Source of the DNA: Cyanobium sp. ATX 6A2
GTDB lineage: Bacteria > Cyanobacteriota > Cyanobacteriia > PCC-6307 > Cyanobiaceae
Direction of reading: 5' to 3'
Length of the DNA: 64,000 nt
Assembly: GCF_024346355.1 (NCBI RefSeq)
Contig: NZ_JAGQCU010000010.1
Span: forward strand, 1 to 64,000
Below the pieces are notes generated by a model that had not been told where the DNA came from, did not search any database, and saw nothing but the letters and a program-made list of their open reading frames with translations. Within the stretch, counting starts at the first letter, position 1. Each line of letters opens with the position of its first letter. Position numbers and translations under genes: made by a program. Positions 48,048 through 60,607 of the stretch are shown piece by piece.

Positions 48048-48896
48048 TCAGGCCGTTGCCAGCAGCTGCTCGAGCTCTCCCAGGGCCGCATCACTGGTTG
48101 TGATCACGGCATCGGCGCCGGCGCTCTGGAGGCTGCGCTCGTAGCGGCGGCGGGCCTCGGGCTGGTGGTGCAGATGGGGGGGGGCGACGGCCAGGCTGAA
48201 GAAGCGCTGGCTCGGATAGAGGCGACGGGCGTTCTGAACCGTGAGCACATCGGCGACCGTGTCGCCCAGGTAGGCCACCGGGGGTGCCAGCGCACCCGGT
48301 TCGCCCCCCAGCATCCTGGCCAGCCGCATCAGGCCGGTGGGATCGGGCTTGTCCGGGGCGTCGCCCATGGCCACCAGCGGCGGGTCGCTCAGGCCCAGGC
48401 GCTGCTCGAGCACGTAGCGCGCGGATGCGGGTTCAGCCCCGCTCACAAACCCCCAGGCGATGCCTGCCGCGCTCAGGCTCTCAAAGCAGGAGCGGTCGAT
48501 CAGCAGGGCCTCGTCGCCGATGAATCCGCGCCACTGGGCCGGCTCACCGTCGGGGTCGCCACCGAAGTAGAAGCCGCTGAACACCGTCACCAGGGCGCTG
48601 AACGCCGGCAGGGGATCGAGGCCATGACGGCGCAGCAACTCCAGGCTCGCCTCCCAGTCGTTGTTCCAGCGGCCCTCCCCCTTGAGGGCGTCGATGCAGG
48701 TGGCATCCGGGCGCCAGCCGCCGTAGTGGTGCACCGTTTCGGCCAGGGCGCGGCGGTAGCTGGCCGCCACATCGCGCACCACCCCGTCGATGTCAAACAG
48801 CAGCACGGCCCTCGGTGCTGATTCGGGCAGCGGCAGGGCGAGAGCAGGGGGCTGGTGGGCTCGCGACTGGGGGGTGTGCGGCAGGGGCCTGGGCAA
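48048..48896 (-). CDS. HAD-superfamily hydrolase (TIGR01548-like)
   Basis: The protein has the HAD nucleophile motif AVLLFDIDGVVRDVA, the second motif GFVSGAEPAS, a Lys in MGDAPDKPDPTGLM and the last motif AYLGDTVADVL. It resembles the TIGR01548 class common in cyanobacteria, of unassigned substrate. No convincing ATG exists; TTG at 48896 is a candidate, as starts further upstream would run into the divergent PSRP-3 gene. Length about 282 residues. Confidence 0.72.
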   Translation of the reverse strand: MPRPLPHTPQSRAHQPPALALPLPESAPRAVLLFDIDGVVRDVAASYRRALAETVHHYGGWRPDATCIDALKGEGRWNNDWEASLELLRRHGLDPLPAFSALVTVFSGFYFGGDPDGEPAQWRGFIGDEALLIDRSCFESLSAAGIAWGFVSGAEPASARYVLEQRLGLSDPPLVAMGDAPDKPDPTGLMRLARMLGGEPGALAPPVAYLGDTVADVLTVQNARRLYPSQRFFSLAVAPPHLHHQPEARRRYERSLQSAGADAVITTSDAALGELEQLLATA

Positions 48897-48921
48897 AGCG
48901 GCTGGTAGGTTAGTTCTTTGA

Positions 48922-49449
<528 letters not shown>

Positions 49450-49489
49450 GCCGTCGTTGCACCACCGCCTGATGGTGTCAGTTGTTGCC

Positions 49490-49513
49490 GCGCCCCAGCT
49501 GGGGCGCTTTTTC
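49490..49513 (+). terminator. rho-independent terminator after the PSRP-3 gene
   Basis: The palindrome GCGCCCCAG-CTGGGGCGC is followed by five Ts, 40 bp after the stop. Confidence 0.85.
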
Positions 49514-49547
49514 ATGCCTCCAGCTGCTCAGGCCAGCGGCAGCTGTT

Positions 49548-49581
49548 CCGGCCAGTATTCATCCCCGGCCAGTATTCATCC
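49548..49581. repeat. 17-bp tandem direct repeat
   Basis: ccggccagtattcatcc occurs twice, head to tail, at 49548-49564 and 49565-49581, between the two convergent terminators. It looks like a local duplication with no obvious function. Confidence 0.9.
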
Positions 49582-49587
49582 ATCCAG

Positions 49588-49616
49588 CAAAAAACCCATC
49601 CCGGTGGGGATGGGTT
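49588..49616 (-). terminator. rho-independent terminator after atpC
   Basis: On the minus strand an AACCCATCCC arm pairs with GGGATGGGTT around a 4-nt loop, followed by a T-run. It ends the atpD-atpC transcript. Confidence 0.88.
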
Positions 49617-49637
49617 AAGTGGCTCAGGCTGGATGGC

Positions 49638-50045
49638 TCAGTTGGCCTTGCTGGCCTGCAGCCAAGCGCGGGTGCGGGCCAGATCCTGAGCGGCCTTGAT
49701 CTTTTCCGTGCTGGGAGACTGGCCTTCGTAGGCCTTGGCGGCCTGCTGGGCGGTCTCGAAGGCGGCTTGCGCCGCGGCGGCATCGATCATGCTGCCCAGT
49801 TCGGCGCCGTTCACCAGCACGGTTACGTCGTCGGCTTCAACTTCGGCGAAACCGCCCAACAGGGCAATGGAGACCCATTCACCGCCGGCCCTGAGGCGCA
49901 TCACCCCGGTTTTCAGGGCGGTGAGCAAGGTGATGTGGCCAGGCAAAATACCCATCTGGCCGGTGGTGCAAGGCAGGATCACCTCATCGGCGCTGCCGTC
50001 GAAAACGCTCTGGTCAGGGGCCAGTACGCGCAAGGTCAAGGTCAT
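49638..50045 (-). CDS. atpC: ATP synthase F1 subunit epsilon
   Basis: Epsilon binds the rotor and inhibits ATP hydrolysis. The 135-residue protein has the beta-sandwich N-terminal domain (MTLTLRVLAPDQSVFDGSAD, ILPGHITLLTALKTGVM) and a helical C-terminus (AKAYEGQSPSTEKIKAAQDL). 32 bp after atpD, as usual in cyanobacteria, in which the beta-epsilon pair is separate from the main operon. Confidence 0.97.
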   Translation of the reverse strand: MTLTLRVLAPDQSVFDGSADEVILPCTTGQMGILPGHITLLTALKTGVMRLRAGGEWVSIALLGGFAEVEADDVTVLVNGAELGSMIDAAAAQAAFETAQQAAKAYEGQSPSTEKIKAAQDLARTRAWLQASKAN

Positions 50046-50077
50046 GGCTTGTGCTCCTCAGGACAATGGCAAGGGAC

Positions 50078-51619
<1,542 letters not shown>

Positions 51620-51752
51620 TTACCTTACCACCGAGCCCTCCCACCTCTGGTCCCGTCGCAGTCGCCAGGGGAGCGCTCTGGGCTGATGCCGGGGCGAGGT
51701 TCGGTCACCCGCACAGCGCCCTGCTGGTGCCGGGAAGGGCTGGCCGCATAGG

Positions 51753-51779
51753 TTGGCACTCGTGGTGGTCGAGTGCCAG
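51753..51779. promoter_or_regulatory. CIRCE operator upstream of groES
   Basis: TTGGCACTC, a 9-nt spacer and GAGTGCCAG match the CIRCE element (TTAGCACTC-N9-GAGTGCTAA) with a one-base change in each arm. HrcA binds it to repress groESL. It lies 79 bp before the groES start in a 311-bp divergent gap shared with atpD. hrcA itself is not in the window. Confidence 0.9.
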
Positions 51780-51858
51780 ACCTGGGCATCCGTCCAGGCT
51801 TGGCCCTGATCGCTGCAATGGCGTCCGTGACGCCATGTCGTTGCTGTCGCACTTATCC

Positions 51859-52170
51859 ATGGCTGCTGTTTCTCTCAGCGTCTCCACTGTCAAACCCCTT
51901 GGAGATCGCGTTTTCATCAAGGTTTCCGAGTCTGAAGAAAAAACTGCCGGTGGCATCCTGCTGCCCGACACCGCCAAGGAAAAGCCCCAGGTGGGTGAAG
52001 TGGTCCAGGTGGGCCCCGGCAAGCGCAACGATGACGGCTCCCGCCAGGCCCCCGAAGTGGGTGTGGGTGACAAGGTTCTCTACAGCAAGTACGCCGGTAC
52101 CGACGTCAAGCTGGGCGCCGATGAGTATGTGCTGCTGTCCGAAAAGGACATCCTTGCTGTTGTCAGCTGA
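51859..52170 (+). CDS. groES: co-chaperonin GroES
   Basis: GroES caps the GroEL barrel. The start ATG 51859 gives 103 residues: [20 protein letters not shown], the mobile loop [16 protein letters not shown] and [17 protein letters not shown]. The frame extends upstream to 51568 through the operator region, which is non-coding. It forms an operon with groEL, 95 bp downstream. Confidence 0.98.
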   Translation: MAAVSLSVSTVKPLGDRVFIKVSESEEKTAGGILLPDTAKEKPQVGEVVQVGPGKRNDDGSRQAPEVGVGDKVLYSKYAGTDVKLGADEYVLLSEKDILAVVS

Positions 52171-52220
52171 GCTCAGGTGCCCTGTGGTCAGCTGAGCTGA
52201 CTACAAGCGTCTGATGCTGA

Positions 52221-53900
<1,680 letters not shown>

Positions 53901-53933
53901 TCGGCGACAACCCTGACCATTTCGTCAGATCAA

Positions 53934-53957
53934 GGGAGGGCTTCGGCCCTCCTTTTT
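53934..53957 (+). terminator. rho-independent terminator after groEL
   Basis: GGGAGGGC-TTCG-GCCCTCC followed by five Ts, with the stable TTCG tetraloop, 34 bp after the groEL stop. Confidence 0.92.
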
Positions 53958-53995
53958 CATGGTCATGCGCGTTTCATGCGCGCTTATGGCGGTTT

Positions 53996-54496
53996 CTAAT
54001 CGGGCTCAAAGATGAGCGCCACGCCGTTGTTGCAGTAGCGCTTGCCGCTGGGGGGCGGTCCATCGTTGAACACGTGTCCCTGATGTCCGCCGCAGCGGCT
54101 GCAGTGGTATTCGGTGCGCGGAACGATCAGCTTGAAATCCCGTTTGCTGCTGATCGCCTGCGGCAGGGCGGCGAAAAAACTAGGCCAGCCAGTGCCGCTG
54201 TCGTATTTCGCCTCGGAGCTGAACAGGGGCAGCTCGCAGCCGGCGCAGCGATAGGTGCCCGGTCGCTTTTCGGCGTTGAGGGCGCTGGAGAAGGGACGTT
54301 CCGTGCCCTCCCGGCGCAGCACGGCGTAGCTCTCTGGGCTGAGGCGCTCGCGCCATTGGCTGTCACTGAGTTGCCAGGCCGGATCGTTGGCAGGGCTGGC
54401 GGCATCAGCCGTGGTGGCACGACCCAGCAGGGCGGCCAGGACCGGCGCCAGGGAGCCCAGGCCCAGCACGGCGAGGAGGCTGCGGCGGTTGATCAT
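53996..54496 (-). CDS. msrB: secreted methionine-R-sulfoxide reductase MsrB
   Basis: MsrB repairs methionine-R-sulfoxide. The start at 54496 gives a signal segment MINRRSLLAVLGLGSLAPVL with a twin Arg, suggesting export, possibly by Tat, to the lumen or periplasm. The domain has zinc CxxC pairs (YRCAGCELPLF and YHCSRCGGHQGHVF), SGTGWPSFFA and the catalytic Cys in RYCNNGVALIF. The usual catalytic string RYCIN-S is NNG here, a modest variation. It is 7 bp from secG, and upstream residues in the open frame are antisense-like. Confidence 0.92.
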   Translation of the reverse strand: MINRRSLLAVLGLGSLAPVLAALLGRATTADAASPANDPAWQLSDSQWRERLSPESYAVLRREGTERPFSSALNAEKRPGTYRCAGCELPLFSSEAKYDSGTGWPSFFAALPQAISSKRDFKLIVPRTEYHCSRCGGHQGHVFNDGPPPSGKRYCNNGVALIFEPD

Positions 54497-54503
54497 GACC
54501 TGA

Positions 54504-54734
54504 TCAACCCAGCCAGCCGGCGCTGAGTACCACCGCCAGGGACAGGAACACCAGCAGCAGCGTCCAGGTGATGCGATTGAGGGTCTGTTCAGCACTGCGG
54601 GCGCTGGTGAACATCGAGCCGCCGCTGGCGGCCAGACCACCCATGCCATCGCCCTTGGGGCTGTGCAGCAGCACCGTGATGATCAGCAGCACGGCAGATC
54701 CCACCCAGATCCAGGTGAGGATGCTGGTCAGCAT
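54504..54734 (-). CDS. secG: preprotein translocase subunit SecG
   Basis: SecG supports the SecYEG channel. The 76-residue protein has two hydrophobic helices (IWVGSAVLLIITVLLH and LLLVFLSLAVVLSAG) and the conserved cytoplasmic loop SPKGDGMGGLAASGGSMFTS. Lies between gpmI and msrB on the same strand. Confidence 0.95.
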   Translation of the reverse strand: MLTSILTWIWVGSAVLLIITVLLHSPKGDGMGGLAASGGSMFTSARSAEQTLNRITWTLLLVFLSLAVVLSAGWLG

Positions 54735-54761
54735 GGCGAGTCCTGATCGTCAGGTCGCAGC

Positions 54762-56435
54762 CTAGACGCCCAGAACCTGGGGTAAGCGGTTGGGAACCGC
54801 ATTGACATCGGCCGGACTCACCAGCGATACCCCGCTCATGGTGGGAGGCTTGGGCAGAGTCAGGATCTCCAGGAGGGTCGGGGCGATGTCGGCCAGGCCG
54901 CCGTGCTCGCGCAGCTGGATGTCATTGCCATGGCCTGGCAGCTTGCGCGTCTCGCCCTCCACCAGGATCACAGGCACCGGATTGGTGGTGTGGGCAGTCC
55001 ACGGACGGCCGTCGGCTGCCTGCATCACCTCAGCGTTGCCGTGATCGGCGGTGATCAGCATGGTGCCACCCATGCGGCCGGTGGCATCCAACAGCCGGCC
55101 TACACAGCGATCCACGGTGCTGATGGCGGTGGTGGCGGCGTCCATCTTGCCGGTGTGCCCCACCATGTCCGGGTTGGCGTAGTTGATCACGACCAAGGCA
55201 TAGATGCCCTTCTCAATGGCGGCGATGCAGCTGTCGGTGAGCTGTTCAGCTGACATCTCCGGGGCCTGATCGTAGGTGGCCACCCGCGGTGACGGCACCA
55301 GGTGACGATCCTCACCGGGAAACGCCTGCTCGATCCCCCCGTTCATGAAGTAGGTGACATGGGGGTATTTCTCGGTTTCGGCGGTGCGGAACTGGCGCAG
55401 CCCCGCCTCGGACACCACCTGACCGAGCAGTCCCTCGAGGGATTCGGGCGGGAAGGCCACCGCCACCGGTAGGCCCTTCTCGTACTGGGTGAAGGTGACC
55501 ACCGCCAGATCACTGATCGGCGTCCGGGCGAAGCCGCTGAATTCCGGCAGCACCAGGGCACGGATCAACTGCCGAACCCGGTCGGGACGGAAGTTGAAGC
55601 ACACCAGTCCGTCCCCGGGCTTCACCTCCCCCTCGGCCAGTCGCACCGGCTCCAGAAATTCATCCCCCACCTCCCCCCTGTAGGAGGCCTCGATGACCTC
55701 CAGCGCACTCAGGGATGAGACCGGCTCGGCTTCCGTGAGCAGCCGGAAGGCCTTCTCGGTGCGATCCCAGCGGGTGTCGCGGTCCATGGCCCAGTAGCGG
55801 CCGCAGACGGTGGCGATGCGGCCAACGCCTGCCGCCTCGATCTGCTGCTCCACCTGGGCCAGGAAGCGTGGCGCGCTGTTCGGCGCCGTGTCGCGGCCGT
55901 CGGTGATCACATGCACGCAGACATCGCTGAGGCCACGGCCGGCCGCCCAGCGCAGCAACCCGCCCAGGTGGTCGATGTGGCTGTGCACTCCCCCGTCGGA
56001 GCAGAGCCCGAGCAGGTGCAGGCTGCCGCCGCTGCTGAGCAGCTGGTGGGCCAGGGCATCGAGGGCAGGGTTGGTGGCCAGGGAGCCATCGCGCACGGCC
56101 TTGCTGATCCGCACCAGCTCCTGGCGGATGACGCGGCCACTGCCGATGGTGAGGTGCCCCACCTCGGAATTGCCCATCTGGTCGTCGGGCAGACCCACCG
56201 CCGCCCCGCTGGCTTCGATCAGGGTGTGGGGGTAGGCATGCCAGAGGGCATCCATCACCGGTGTGTCGGCGGCGCGGATGGCGTTGTGGTCGTCACCCTG
56301 GCGGTATCCCCAACCATCGAGGATGGTGAGCACAACCGGGGCCACCGGTACTTGGGACCCGGAGCCGTTCCTGGTGGTTGCGGTGGATGTCGTGCTGGCG
56401 GTGCCGGCTGAATCCTGAGCGGGGGAAGCTGACAT
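54762..56435 (-). CDS. gpmI: cofactor-independent phosphoglycerate mutase
   Basis: GpmI interconverts 3- and 2-phosphoglycerate using two metal ions. The start is placed at ATG 56435 ([12 protein letters not shown]), giving 557 residues with a short low-complexity lead; the frame is open to 56531. Landmarks are [10 protein letters not shown], the phospho-Ser in [26 protein letters not shown], and the metal sites [12 protein letters not shown] and [12 protein letters not shown]. Confidence 0.95.
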   Translation of the reverse strand: MSASPAQDSAGTASTTSTATTRNGSGSQVPVAPVVLTILDGWGYRQGDDHNAIRAADTPVMDALWHAYPHTLIEASGAAVGLPDDQMGNSEVGHLTIGSGRVIRQELVRISKAVRDGSLATNPALDALAHQLLSSGGSLHLLGLCSDGGVHSHIDHLGGLLRWAAGRGLSDVCVHVITDGRDTAPNSAPRFLAQVEQQIEAAGVGRIATVCGRYWAMDRDTRWDRTEKAFRLLTEAEPVSSLSALEVIEASYRGEVGDEFLEPVRLAEGEVKPGDGLVCFNFRPDRVRQLIRALVLPEFSGFARTPISDLAVVTFTQYEKGLPVAVAFPPESLEGLLGQVVSEAGLRQFRTAETEKYPHVTYFMNGGIEQAFPGEDRHLVPSPRVATYDQAPEMSAEQLTDSCIAAIEKGIYALVVINYANPDMVGHTGKMDAATTAISTVDRCVGRLLDATGRMGGTMLITADHGNAEVMQAADGRPWTAHTTNPVPVILVEGETRKLPGHGNDIQLREHGGLADIAPTLLEILTLPKPPTMSGVSLVSPADVNAVPNRLPQVLGV

Positions 56436-56639
56436 CTGGGACGAACCTGAATTCACCGAACGACTTGCACCCGACGCTTTCATGCACAGGTTCACGCACA
56501 GGCAATCAAGATTGCTGATGCACGTGTACAAAACCCAACCTACAGCCCGAAAGTTGCGGGCCCCTTCCGGATCTCCCCTCCCGTCAGGTTTTGGTCACAT
56601 CGCCGCGGTCCCTAGGATCCCCTGAATCGCGGCGGCCCG

Positions 56640-57170
56640 ATGGAGCGCCTGGAAATCCTGTCCAGGACCGACCTCTCCCGCACGCTGGACCGGTTGGCCA
56701 CCCAGGTTCTCGAACAGGTCGTTGACAGCCGTCGCCTGGTGTTACTCGGCATTCCCACCCGCGGGGTGGCCCTGGCCAAGGTGCTCGGCGTGCGTCTGGC
56801 CGAGCTCTGTGGCCATGCGGTCGAGCAGGGCAGCCTCGACCCCACCTTCCACCGCGATGATCTCGATCGCATCGGCACCCGGCTGGTGCAGGCCACCGAC
56901 CTGCCGGTCGATCTCGACGGCCGCCATGTGCTGCTGGTGGATGATGTGATCTTCACGGGGCGCACGGTCAGGGCCGCCCTCGATGCGCTCCAGGCCTGGG
57001 GCCGGCCGCGGCGGGTGAGCCTGCTAGTGATGGTGGATCGGGGGCACCGGGAGCTGCCCATCCAGCCGGATTTCTGCGGTCGCGTCCTGCCCACCAGCCG
57101 CCAGGAAACCATCCAGCTCTGCCTCATGGGCGTGGACGGTGAGGAGGGGGTCTATCTGCTGCGGCCCTGA
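56640..57170 (+). CDS. pyrR: PyrR-like uracil phosphoribosyltransferase / regulator
   Basis: PyrR proteins bind pyr mRNA or act as uracil phosphoribosyltransferases. The 176-residue protein has GIPTRGVALA, the PRPP loop VLLVDDVIFTGRTVRAAL and DRGHRELPIQPDFCGR, all characteristic. No pyrimidine genes are adjacent, so a regulatory role cannot be confirmed here. Divergent from gpmI. Confidence 0.9.
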   Translation: MERLEILSRTDLSRTLDRLATQVLEQVVDSRRLVLLGIPTRGVALAKVLGVRLAELCGHAVEQGSLDPTFHRDDLDRIGTRLVQATDLPVDLDGRHVLLVDDVIFTGRTVRAALDALQAWGRPRRVSLLVMVDRGHRELPIQPDFCGRVLPTSRQETIQLCLMGVDGEEGVYLLRP

Positions 57171-57186
57171 GACCACGACCCTGCCT

Positions 57187-57405
57187 TCAGGCCTGCTCCA
57201 GTTCGTCGGCCCGGAAGTGAGCGCGGAATTTCCCGAACGCCACCACCACCGGAAGGCTGGGACTGATCTGGCGGCCCTTCCAGTTGTTGAGCACCGACAG
57301 CACTTCACCCTGCTGCCCCTGCAGGTCGAAGGCCTCACCCCGGTGCTGGGGGTGGTGATACACCACCACGCTGTTGCAGACCTTGACCTGATCTCCTGGC
57401 TGCAT
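57187..57405 (-). CDS. ftrV: ferredoxin-thioredoxin reductase variable chain
   Basis: FtrV is the small regulatory chain of the light-linked thioredoxin reductase. The start at ATG 57405 gives 72 residues: MQPGDQVKVCNSVVVYHHPQ, RGEAFDLQGQQGEVLSVL, and FRAHFRADELEQA, the SH3-like fold of the family. The catalytic chain gene is not adjacent. Confidence 0.93.
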   Translation of the reverse strand: MQPGDQVKVCNSVVVYHHPQHRGEAFDLQGQQGEVLSVLNNWKGRQISPSLPVVVAFGKFRAHFRADELEQA

Positions 57406-57446
57406 GGCCTCTCCCGGATTTGCGGCCAATCCTGTCACGCAGCCTG

Positions 57447-58355
57447 TCAGCGCTGGCAGGCCGATTCCGGACCCAGCTCCACCACCCGACCCCCCAGGGC
57501 CTCGCAGCCCTTGTTGAAGGCCGCCCAGTCATCCATCCCCTCGGCAATCAGCCGGCTCACCTCCGCCTCGAGGCGCTCGATGGGCACGCTGTGGCGCAGC
57601 TCCCCATGGCTGTCGCGTTGCCGTTCCTGCTCGCTCAGCCGGTTGAGGTTGCTCTTCACCTGGGCGCGCACCGCTTCCCCCTGCTGCTGCCACCAGGGAT
57701 GGTCCAGCCGGTTGAGGGCGTCGAGGGCTTCCCACCAGCGCTGTTCCTCCACCAGGCGCCGCGAGCGCTCCAGGCCCTGACGGTTCCGTTCCCAGATCTG
57801 GCGGAGCTGATCCCCGAGGGCGGAGCGATCCGGGCGGCGGTGCTCGCCCATCGGCTCAAGCCGGGCCAGGCTGCCGTCCAGATCACCGGCCTGGAAGAGC
57901 TCAAGGGCCTGGCGTTTGAGGGTCTGCTGCCAGTCGTCGAGCAGGCTGCGATCCTCGGGGGTGCCGATCTCGGAGTTCACCAGCTGCAGCTGCAGCTGCA
58001 GCGCCTCGGCCCAGCGCTGCTGCTCCCACAGCTGGGCGGCCCTGCGGCGCCGGCATTCCCCCTGGGCGCCCGGGGCCCGATCGCCCAGCCAGCGCAGGGC
58101 TTGCAACTGCTCGCCGTAGCGCAGACAGGCGTCGAGATCCCCCCGGGCAGCGGCCTGCTCAAGCCGCTGGGGCAGCTGCCGCTCCCACCAGTAGACGGAC
58201 CCGAGGCCGACAGCCACCAAACCCAGGGTGAGGCCCAGCCAGAGTCGAGGCAGCCTGTGGTGGCGCAGGGCCAAAGCGAAAGCGCGCGATCTCCCATTGT
58301 TATGGGAGGCAGGGCGGGATTGGCGGCCGGCGGGTGCGGCCCCGGTGTCGTCCAC
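57447..58355 (-). CDS. membrane-anchored helical protein of unknown function
   Basis: The 302-residue protein has a basic N-terminus, one membrane helix near residues 37-55 (LWLGLTLGLVAVGLGSVYW) and then tetratricopeptide-like helical pairs rich in Trp, Gln and Arg (QALRWLGDRAPGAQGECRRR, QLWEQQRWAEALQLQLQLV, EEQRWWEALDALNRLDHPWW, given here as separate pieces). It ends with CEALGGRVVELGPESACQR. It follows the Hsp70-like gene by 27 bp on the same strand; together they may form a chaperone pair. No named family recognised. Confidence 0.65.
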   Translation of the reverse strand: MDDTGAAPAGRQSRPASHNNGRSRAFALALRHHRLPRLWLGLTLGLVAVGLGSVYWWERQLPQRLEQAAARGDLDACLRYGEQLQALRWLGDRAPGAQGECRRRRAAQLWEQQRWAEALQLQLQLVNSEIGTPEDRSLLDDWQQTLKRQALELFQAGDLDGSLARLEPMGEHRRPDRSALGDQLRQIWERNRQGLERSRRLVEEQRWWEALDALNRLDHPWWQQQGEAVRAQVKSNLNRLSEQERQRDSHGELRHSVPIERLEAEVSRLIAEGMDDWAAFNKGCEALGGRVVELGPESACQR

Positions 58356-58382
58356 TGCCGCAGCCTGCTGCCAGCACGGCCC

Positions 58383-59930
58383 TCAGCGCACCACTCCCAG
58401 CCTGACCGGTCCGCGCTGTTCGCCGCTGAGCAGGTCGGTGGTGTCTACCAGCAACTGGCCGTCGGCGTCGATCCTGAAGCGCAGCCGCAGGCGATCCTGC
58501 CCCCGCTCCCCGGCAGGGCTGAGCGGCAGGGCTGTGGGCCTCTGGTCCCAGGGCTGTACCCCGGCGGCACCGGCGCCCCGGCTGCGCAGCACCGGCAGGC
58601 CGGCTTCAAACACCACTTCACGGCGCTGCTCGTCGAGGGGCTCACCCAGCACCAGCTCCAACTCCTGCTGCCCGTCGCGGCTGCAGGCCAGCACCAGATC
58701 CAGGGGTTGATCAGTCGGCCAGCTCTGCCCGGCCATGAACAGGGGATGCCAGTGGTGGCGACCGCTGCGCTGCTCCCAGCAGCGCAGCGACACCCCCCGC
58801 GAAAGCACATCCTTCACCTGGACGCCAGGGGTGAGCGCCAGTGCGCCGAGGGCCACGGCCTCCACCGGCCGCTGGTTAAGGATCGGCACGTCCGCGCAGC
58901 GCTGGCGGATCCAGTCGCGGATGGCCGGCAGCTGGCTCGTGCCGCCCACCGGCAGCACGGCCGTGACGCGCTCCAGGGCAAGGCCGGCGCGGCGGCCCGC
59001 TGCCAGCACCTCGGCGAGCAGGGCGTCGAGGTGCTCGATCAGGCCGCGCTCCCGGAGCAGGGCTTCCAGGCCGGCCTGGCCCAGCCGCAGTTCGCGCGGC
59101 TGGGCCAGGGGCGGACTCCACAGCACCAGGGCCTCGCTCTGCTCGCTGAGCTGGCACTTCAGCCGTTCGCTGGCGTCCAGCAACGAGCCGCTGATCGCTT
59201 GATCGGGGCAGAGCAGATCGGCGATCCAGCGGTCGATGTCGCGCCCGCCCAGGGCCACCCCGGCCTTGCCGATCACCCGGGCGCAGCGCAACTGCTGGCA
59301 GCTGTCGTTGAGGTTGCGGCCGGCGAAGCGCAGCAGTTGGGCGATCGGTGCCGCCCGGCCTTCGCCCCCATCCAGCTGCACCAGCGACAGGTCGATGGTG
59401 CCGCCCCCCAGATCCACCACCAGCACGGTGCTGCCGGCGGGCAGGCCGGCACCGATCGCCGCCGCGGTGGGTTCATCCACCAGGGCCAGGTCCTGCACCT
59501 CCAGGTTGCGGCACGCCTCAAGCAGCCACTGGCGATAGCCCCGGTAGGCCTCGATCGGGGCGGTGAGCACCAGCCGCCGGGGTTCCAGCCCGGGCGGCAG
59601 GGCCTGCCAGAGATGCTGCAGGAGCAGGCTGCCGGCCCGTTCCGCCGACACGCTGCCGGCTCCGGCGGATACCGGTGTGGCGGCGATGCGCCGCTTGAAG
59701 TCGCGCTGCAGCCGGGGGTCGTCGTGGTGGGCCAGGCCGGCCTCCAGCACCTGCCTGCCGATCAGCGGCCGGGCCTGCCCGGCATGGCTGAGCCACAGCA
59801 GCGAGGGCACCACCACGGGAGCGGCCAGGCTGTAAGGGGGCAAGGCAAGCAGTTCGGCAGCGCCACCGGGGGGCTGGTGTGCCACCACGGTGGTGGTGCT
59901 GCCCAGGTCGATGGCCACGGTGCCCTGCAT
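58383..59930 (-). CDS. Hsp70-family protein lacking the C-terminal lid
   Basis: The N-terminal nucleotide-binding domain is clear: AIDLGSTTTVVA, ALVDEPTAAAIGAGL, VLVVDLGGGTIDLSLV and VLPVGGTSQLPAI. The region after residue about 350 has the substrate-like beta-sandwich (VKDVLSRGVSLRCWE, DGQLLVDTTDLLSGEQ) but the helical lid and EEVD-like tail are absent. At 515 residues it is about 120 shorter than DnaK (about 635). Probably a specialised chaperone or scaffolding ATPase; clients unknown. Confidence 0.85.
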   Translation of the reverse strand: MQGTVAIDLGSTTTVVAHQPPGGAAELLALPPYSLAAPVVVPSLLWLSHAGQARPLIGRQVLEAGLAHHDDPRLQRDFKRRIAATPVSAGAGSVSAERAGSLLLQHLWQALPPGLEPRRLVLTAPIEAYRGYRQWLLEACRNLEVQDLALVDEPTAAAIGAGLPAGSTVLVVDLGGGTIDLSLVQLDGGEGRAAPIAQLLRFAGRNLNDSCQQLRCARVIGKAGVALGGRDIDRWIADLLCPDQAISGSLLDASERLKCQLSEQSEALVLWSPPLAQPRELRLGQAGLEALLRERGLIEHLDALLAEVLAAGRRAGLALERVTAVLPVGGTSQLPAIRDWIRQRCADVPILNQRPVEAVALGALALTPGVQVKDVLSRGVSLRCWEQRSGRHHWHPLFMAGQSWPTDQPLDLVLACSRDGQQELELVLGEPLDEQRREVVFEAGLPVLRSRGAGAAGVQPWDQRPTALPLSPAGERGQDRLRLRFRIDADGQLLVDTTDLLSGEQRGPVRLGVVR

Positions 59931-59981
59931 CAGGGACTTCTAGCGACCTTCCACTAGGTTGGGGGCTGTGGCTGCGGACGG

Positions 59982-60212
59982 ATGCAAACCGGACTCGAGG
60001 TGAATTCCAAGGACCTGGCCCAGAGGGCCGAGAGCCTGATCCGCCATTCCAGCAACCGCTACCTCACCACCGTGCGCATCGCCTTCCGGGCCAAGCAGCG
60101 CCGCTTCGACGATTTTGACGGCCTGCTGGACGACTCGATGATCAAGCCCGTGCAGCGGGCCATCATCGAACTCAGCGACGAGCAGGACCAGCCCGCCCTG
60201 CTGCCCGGCTGA
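59982..60212 (+). CDS. rpoZ: RNA polymerase omega subunit
   Basis: The omega subunit stabilises RNA polymerase. The 76-residue protein has the cyanobacterial omega pattern [40 protein letters not shown] and [19 protein letters not shown]. It is followed within 2 bp by a DUF1818 gene. Confidence 0.92.
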   Translation: MQTGLEVNSKDLAQRAESLIRHSSNRYLTTVRIAFRAKQRRFDDFDGLLDDSMIKPVQRAIIELSDEQDQPALLPG

Positions 60213-60214
60213 GC

Positions 60215-60607
60215 TTGCAGGTTCAGGAGGGTCCGGGCTGGAGGCTGTGCCTGGATCCCGGCCGCGGCTCCTTCCCGGTGCTGATCGGCGGCGACGGCTG
60301 GGCGCTTGAGCTTCAGGCCGAGGAGGCCCGGGCCCTTGGAGAGGGGTGTTGCGAGCTGGCAAACGAACTGGCGGCCCTGGCGGACCGCCTGATGCCAGAG
60401 GAGCGGCTGACCCTGGAGCTTGAGCGGGGCCCGCTGTGGCTGGAGCTGGAGGGACACCCTCAGGCATGGCGGCTGCGGTTTGTGCTCACGCCTGGACCAG
60501 CGGCCCGGGGAGTGGAGGCGGGCTGGAGCGCGGCCGCCTCCCAGGCCGTGGTGGCGGCTCTGTGCCAGGTCCTGGAGCTCAGCTCCACGCCGCCGTCTTG
60601 GCCGTAA
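60215..60607 (+). CDS. DUF1818 family protein
   Basis: The 130-residue protein matches a cyanobacterial family of unknown function: VQEGPGWRLCLDPGRGSFPV, LIGGDGWALELQAEEA, LTLELERGPLWLELEGHP and WRLRFVLT. The start is TTG 60215, right after rpoZ, suggesting cotranscription. It overlaps the convergent dehydrogenase gene by 29 bp. Confidence 0.82.
   Translation: MQVQEGPGWRLCLDPGRGSFPVLIGGDGWALELQAEEARALGEGCCELANELAALADRLMPEERLTLELERGPLWLELEGHPQAWRLRFVLTPGPAARGVEAGWSAAASQAVVAALCQVLELSSTPPSWP

Noticed and set aside
57420-59957. 845-codon plus-strand open frame over the Hsp70 gene and its neighbour
   Set aside because: Antisense shadow; the real genes are on the minus strand with Hsp70 motifs.
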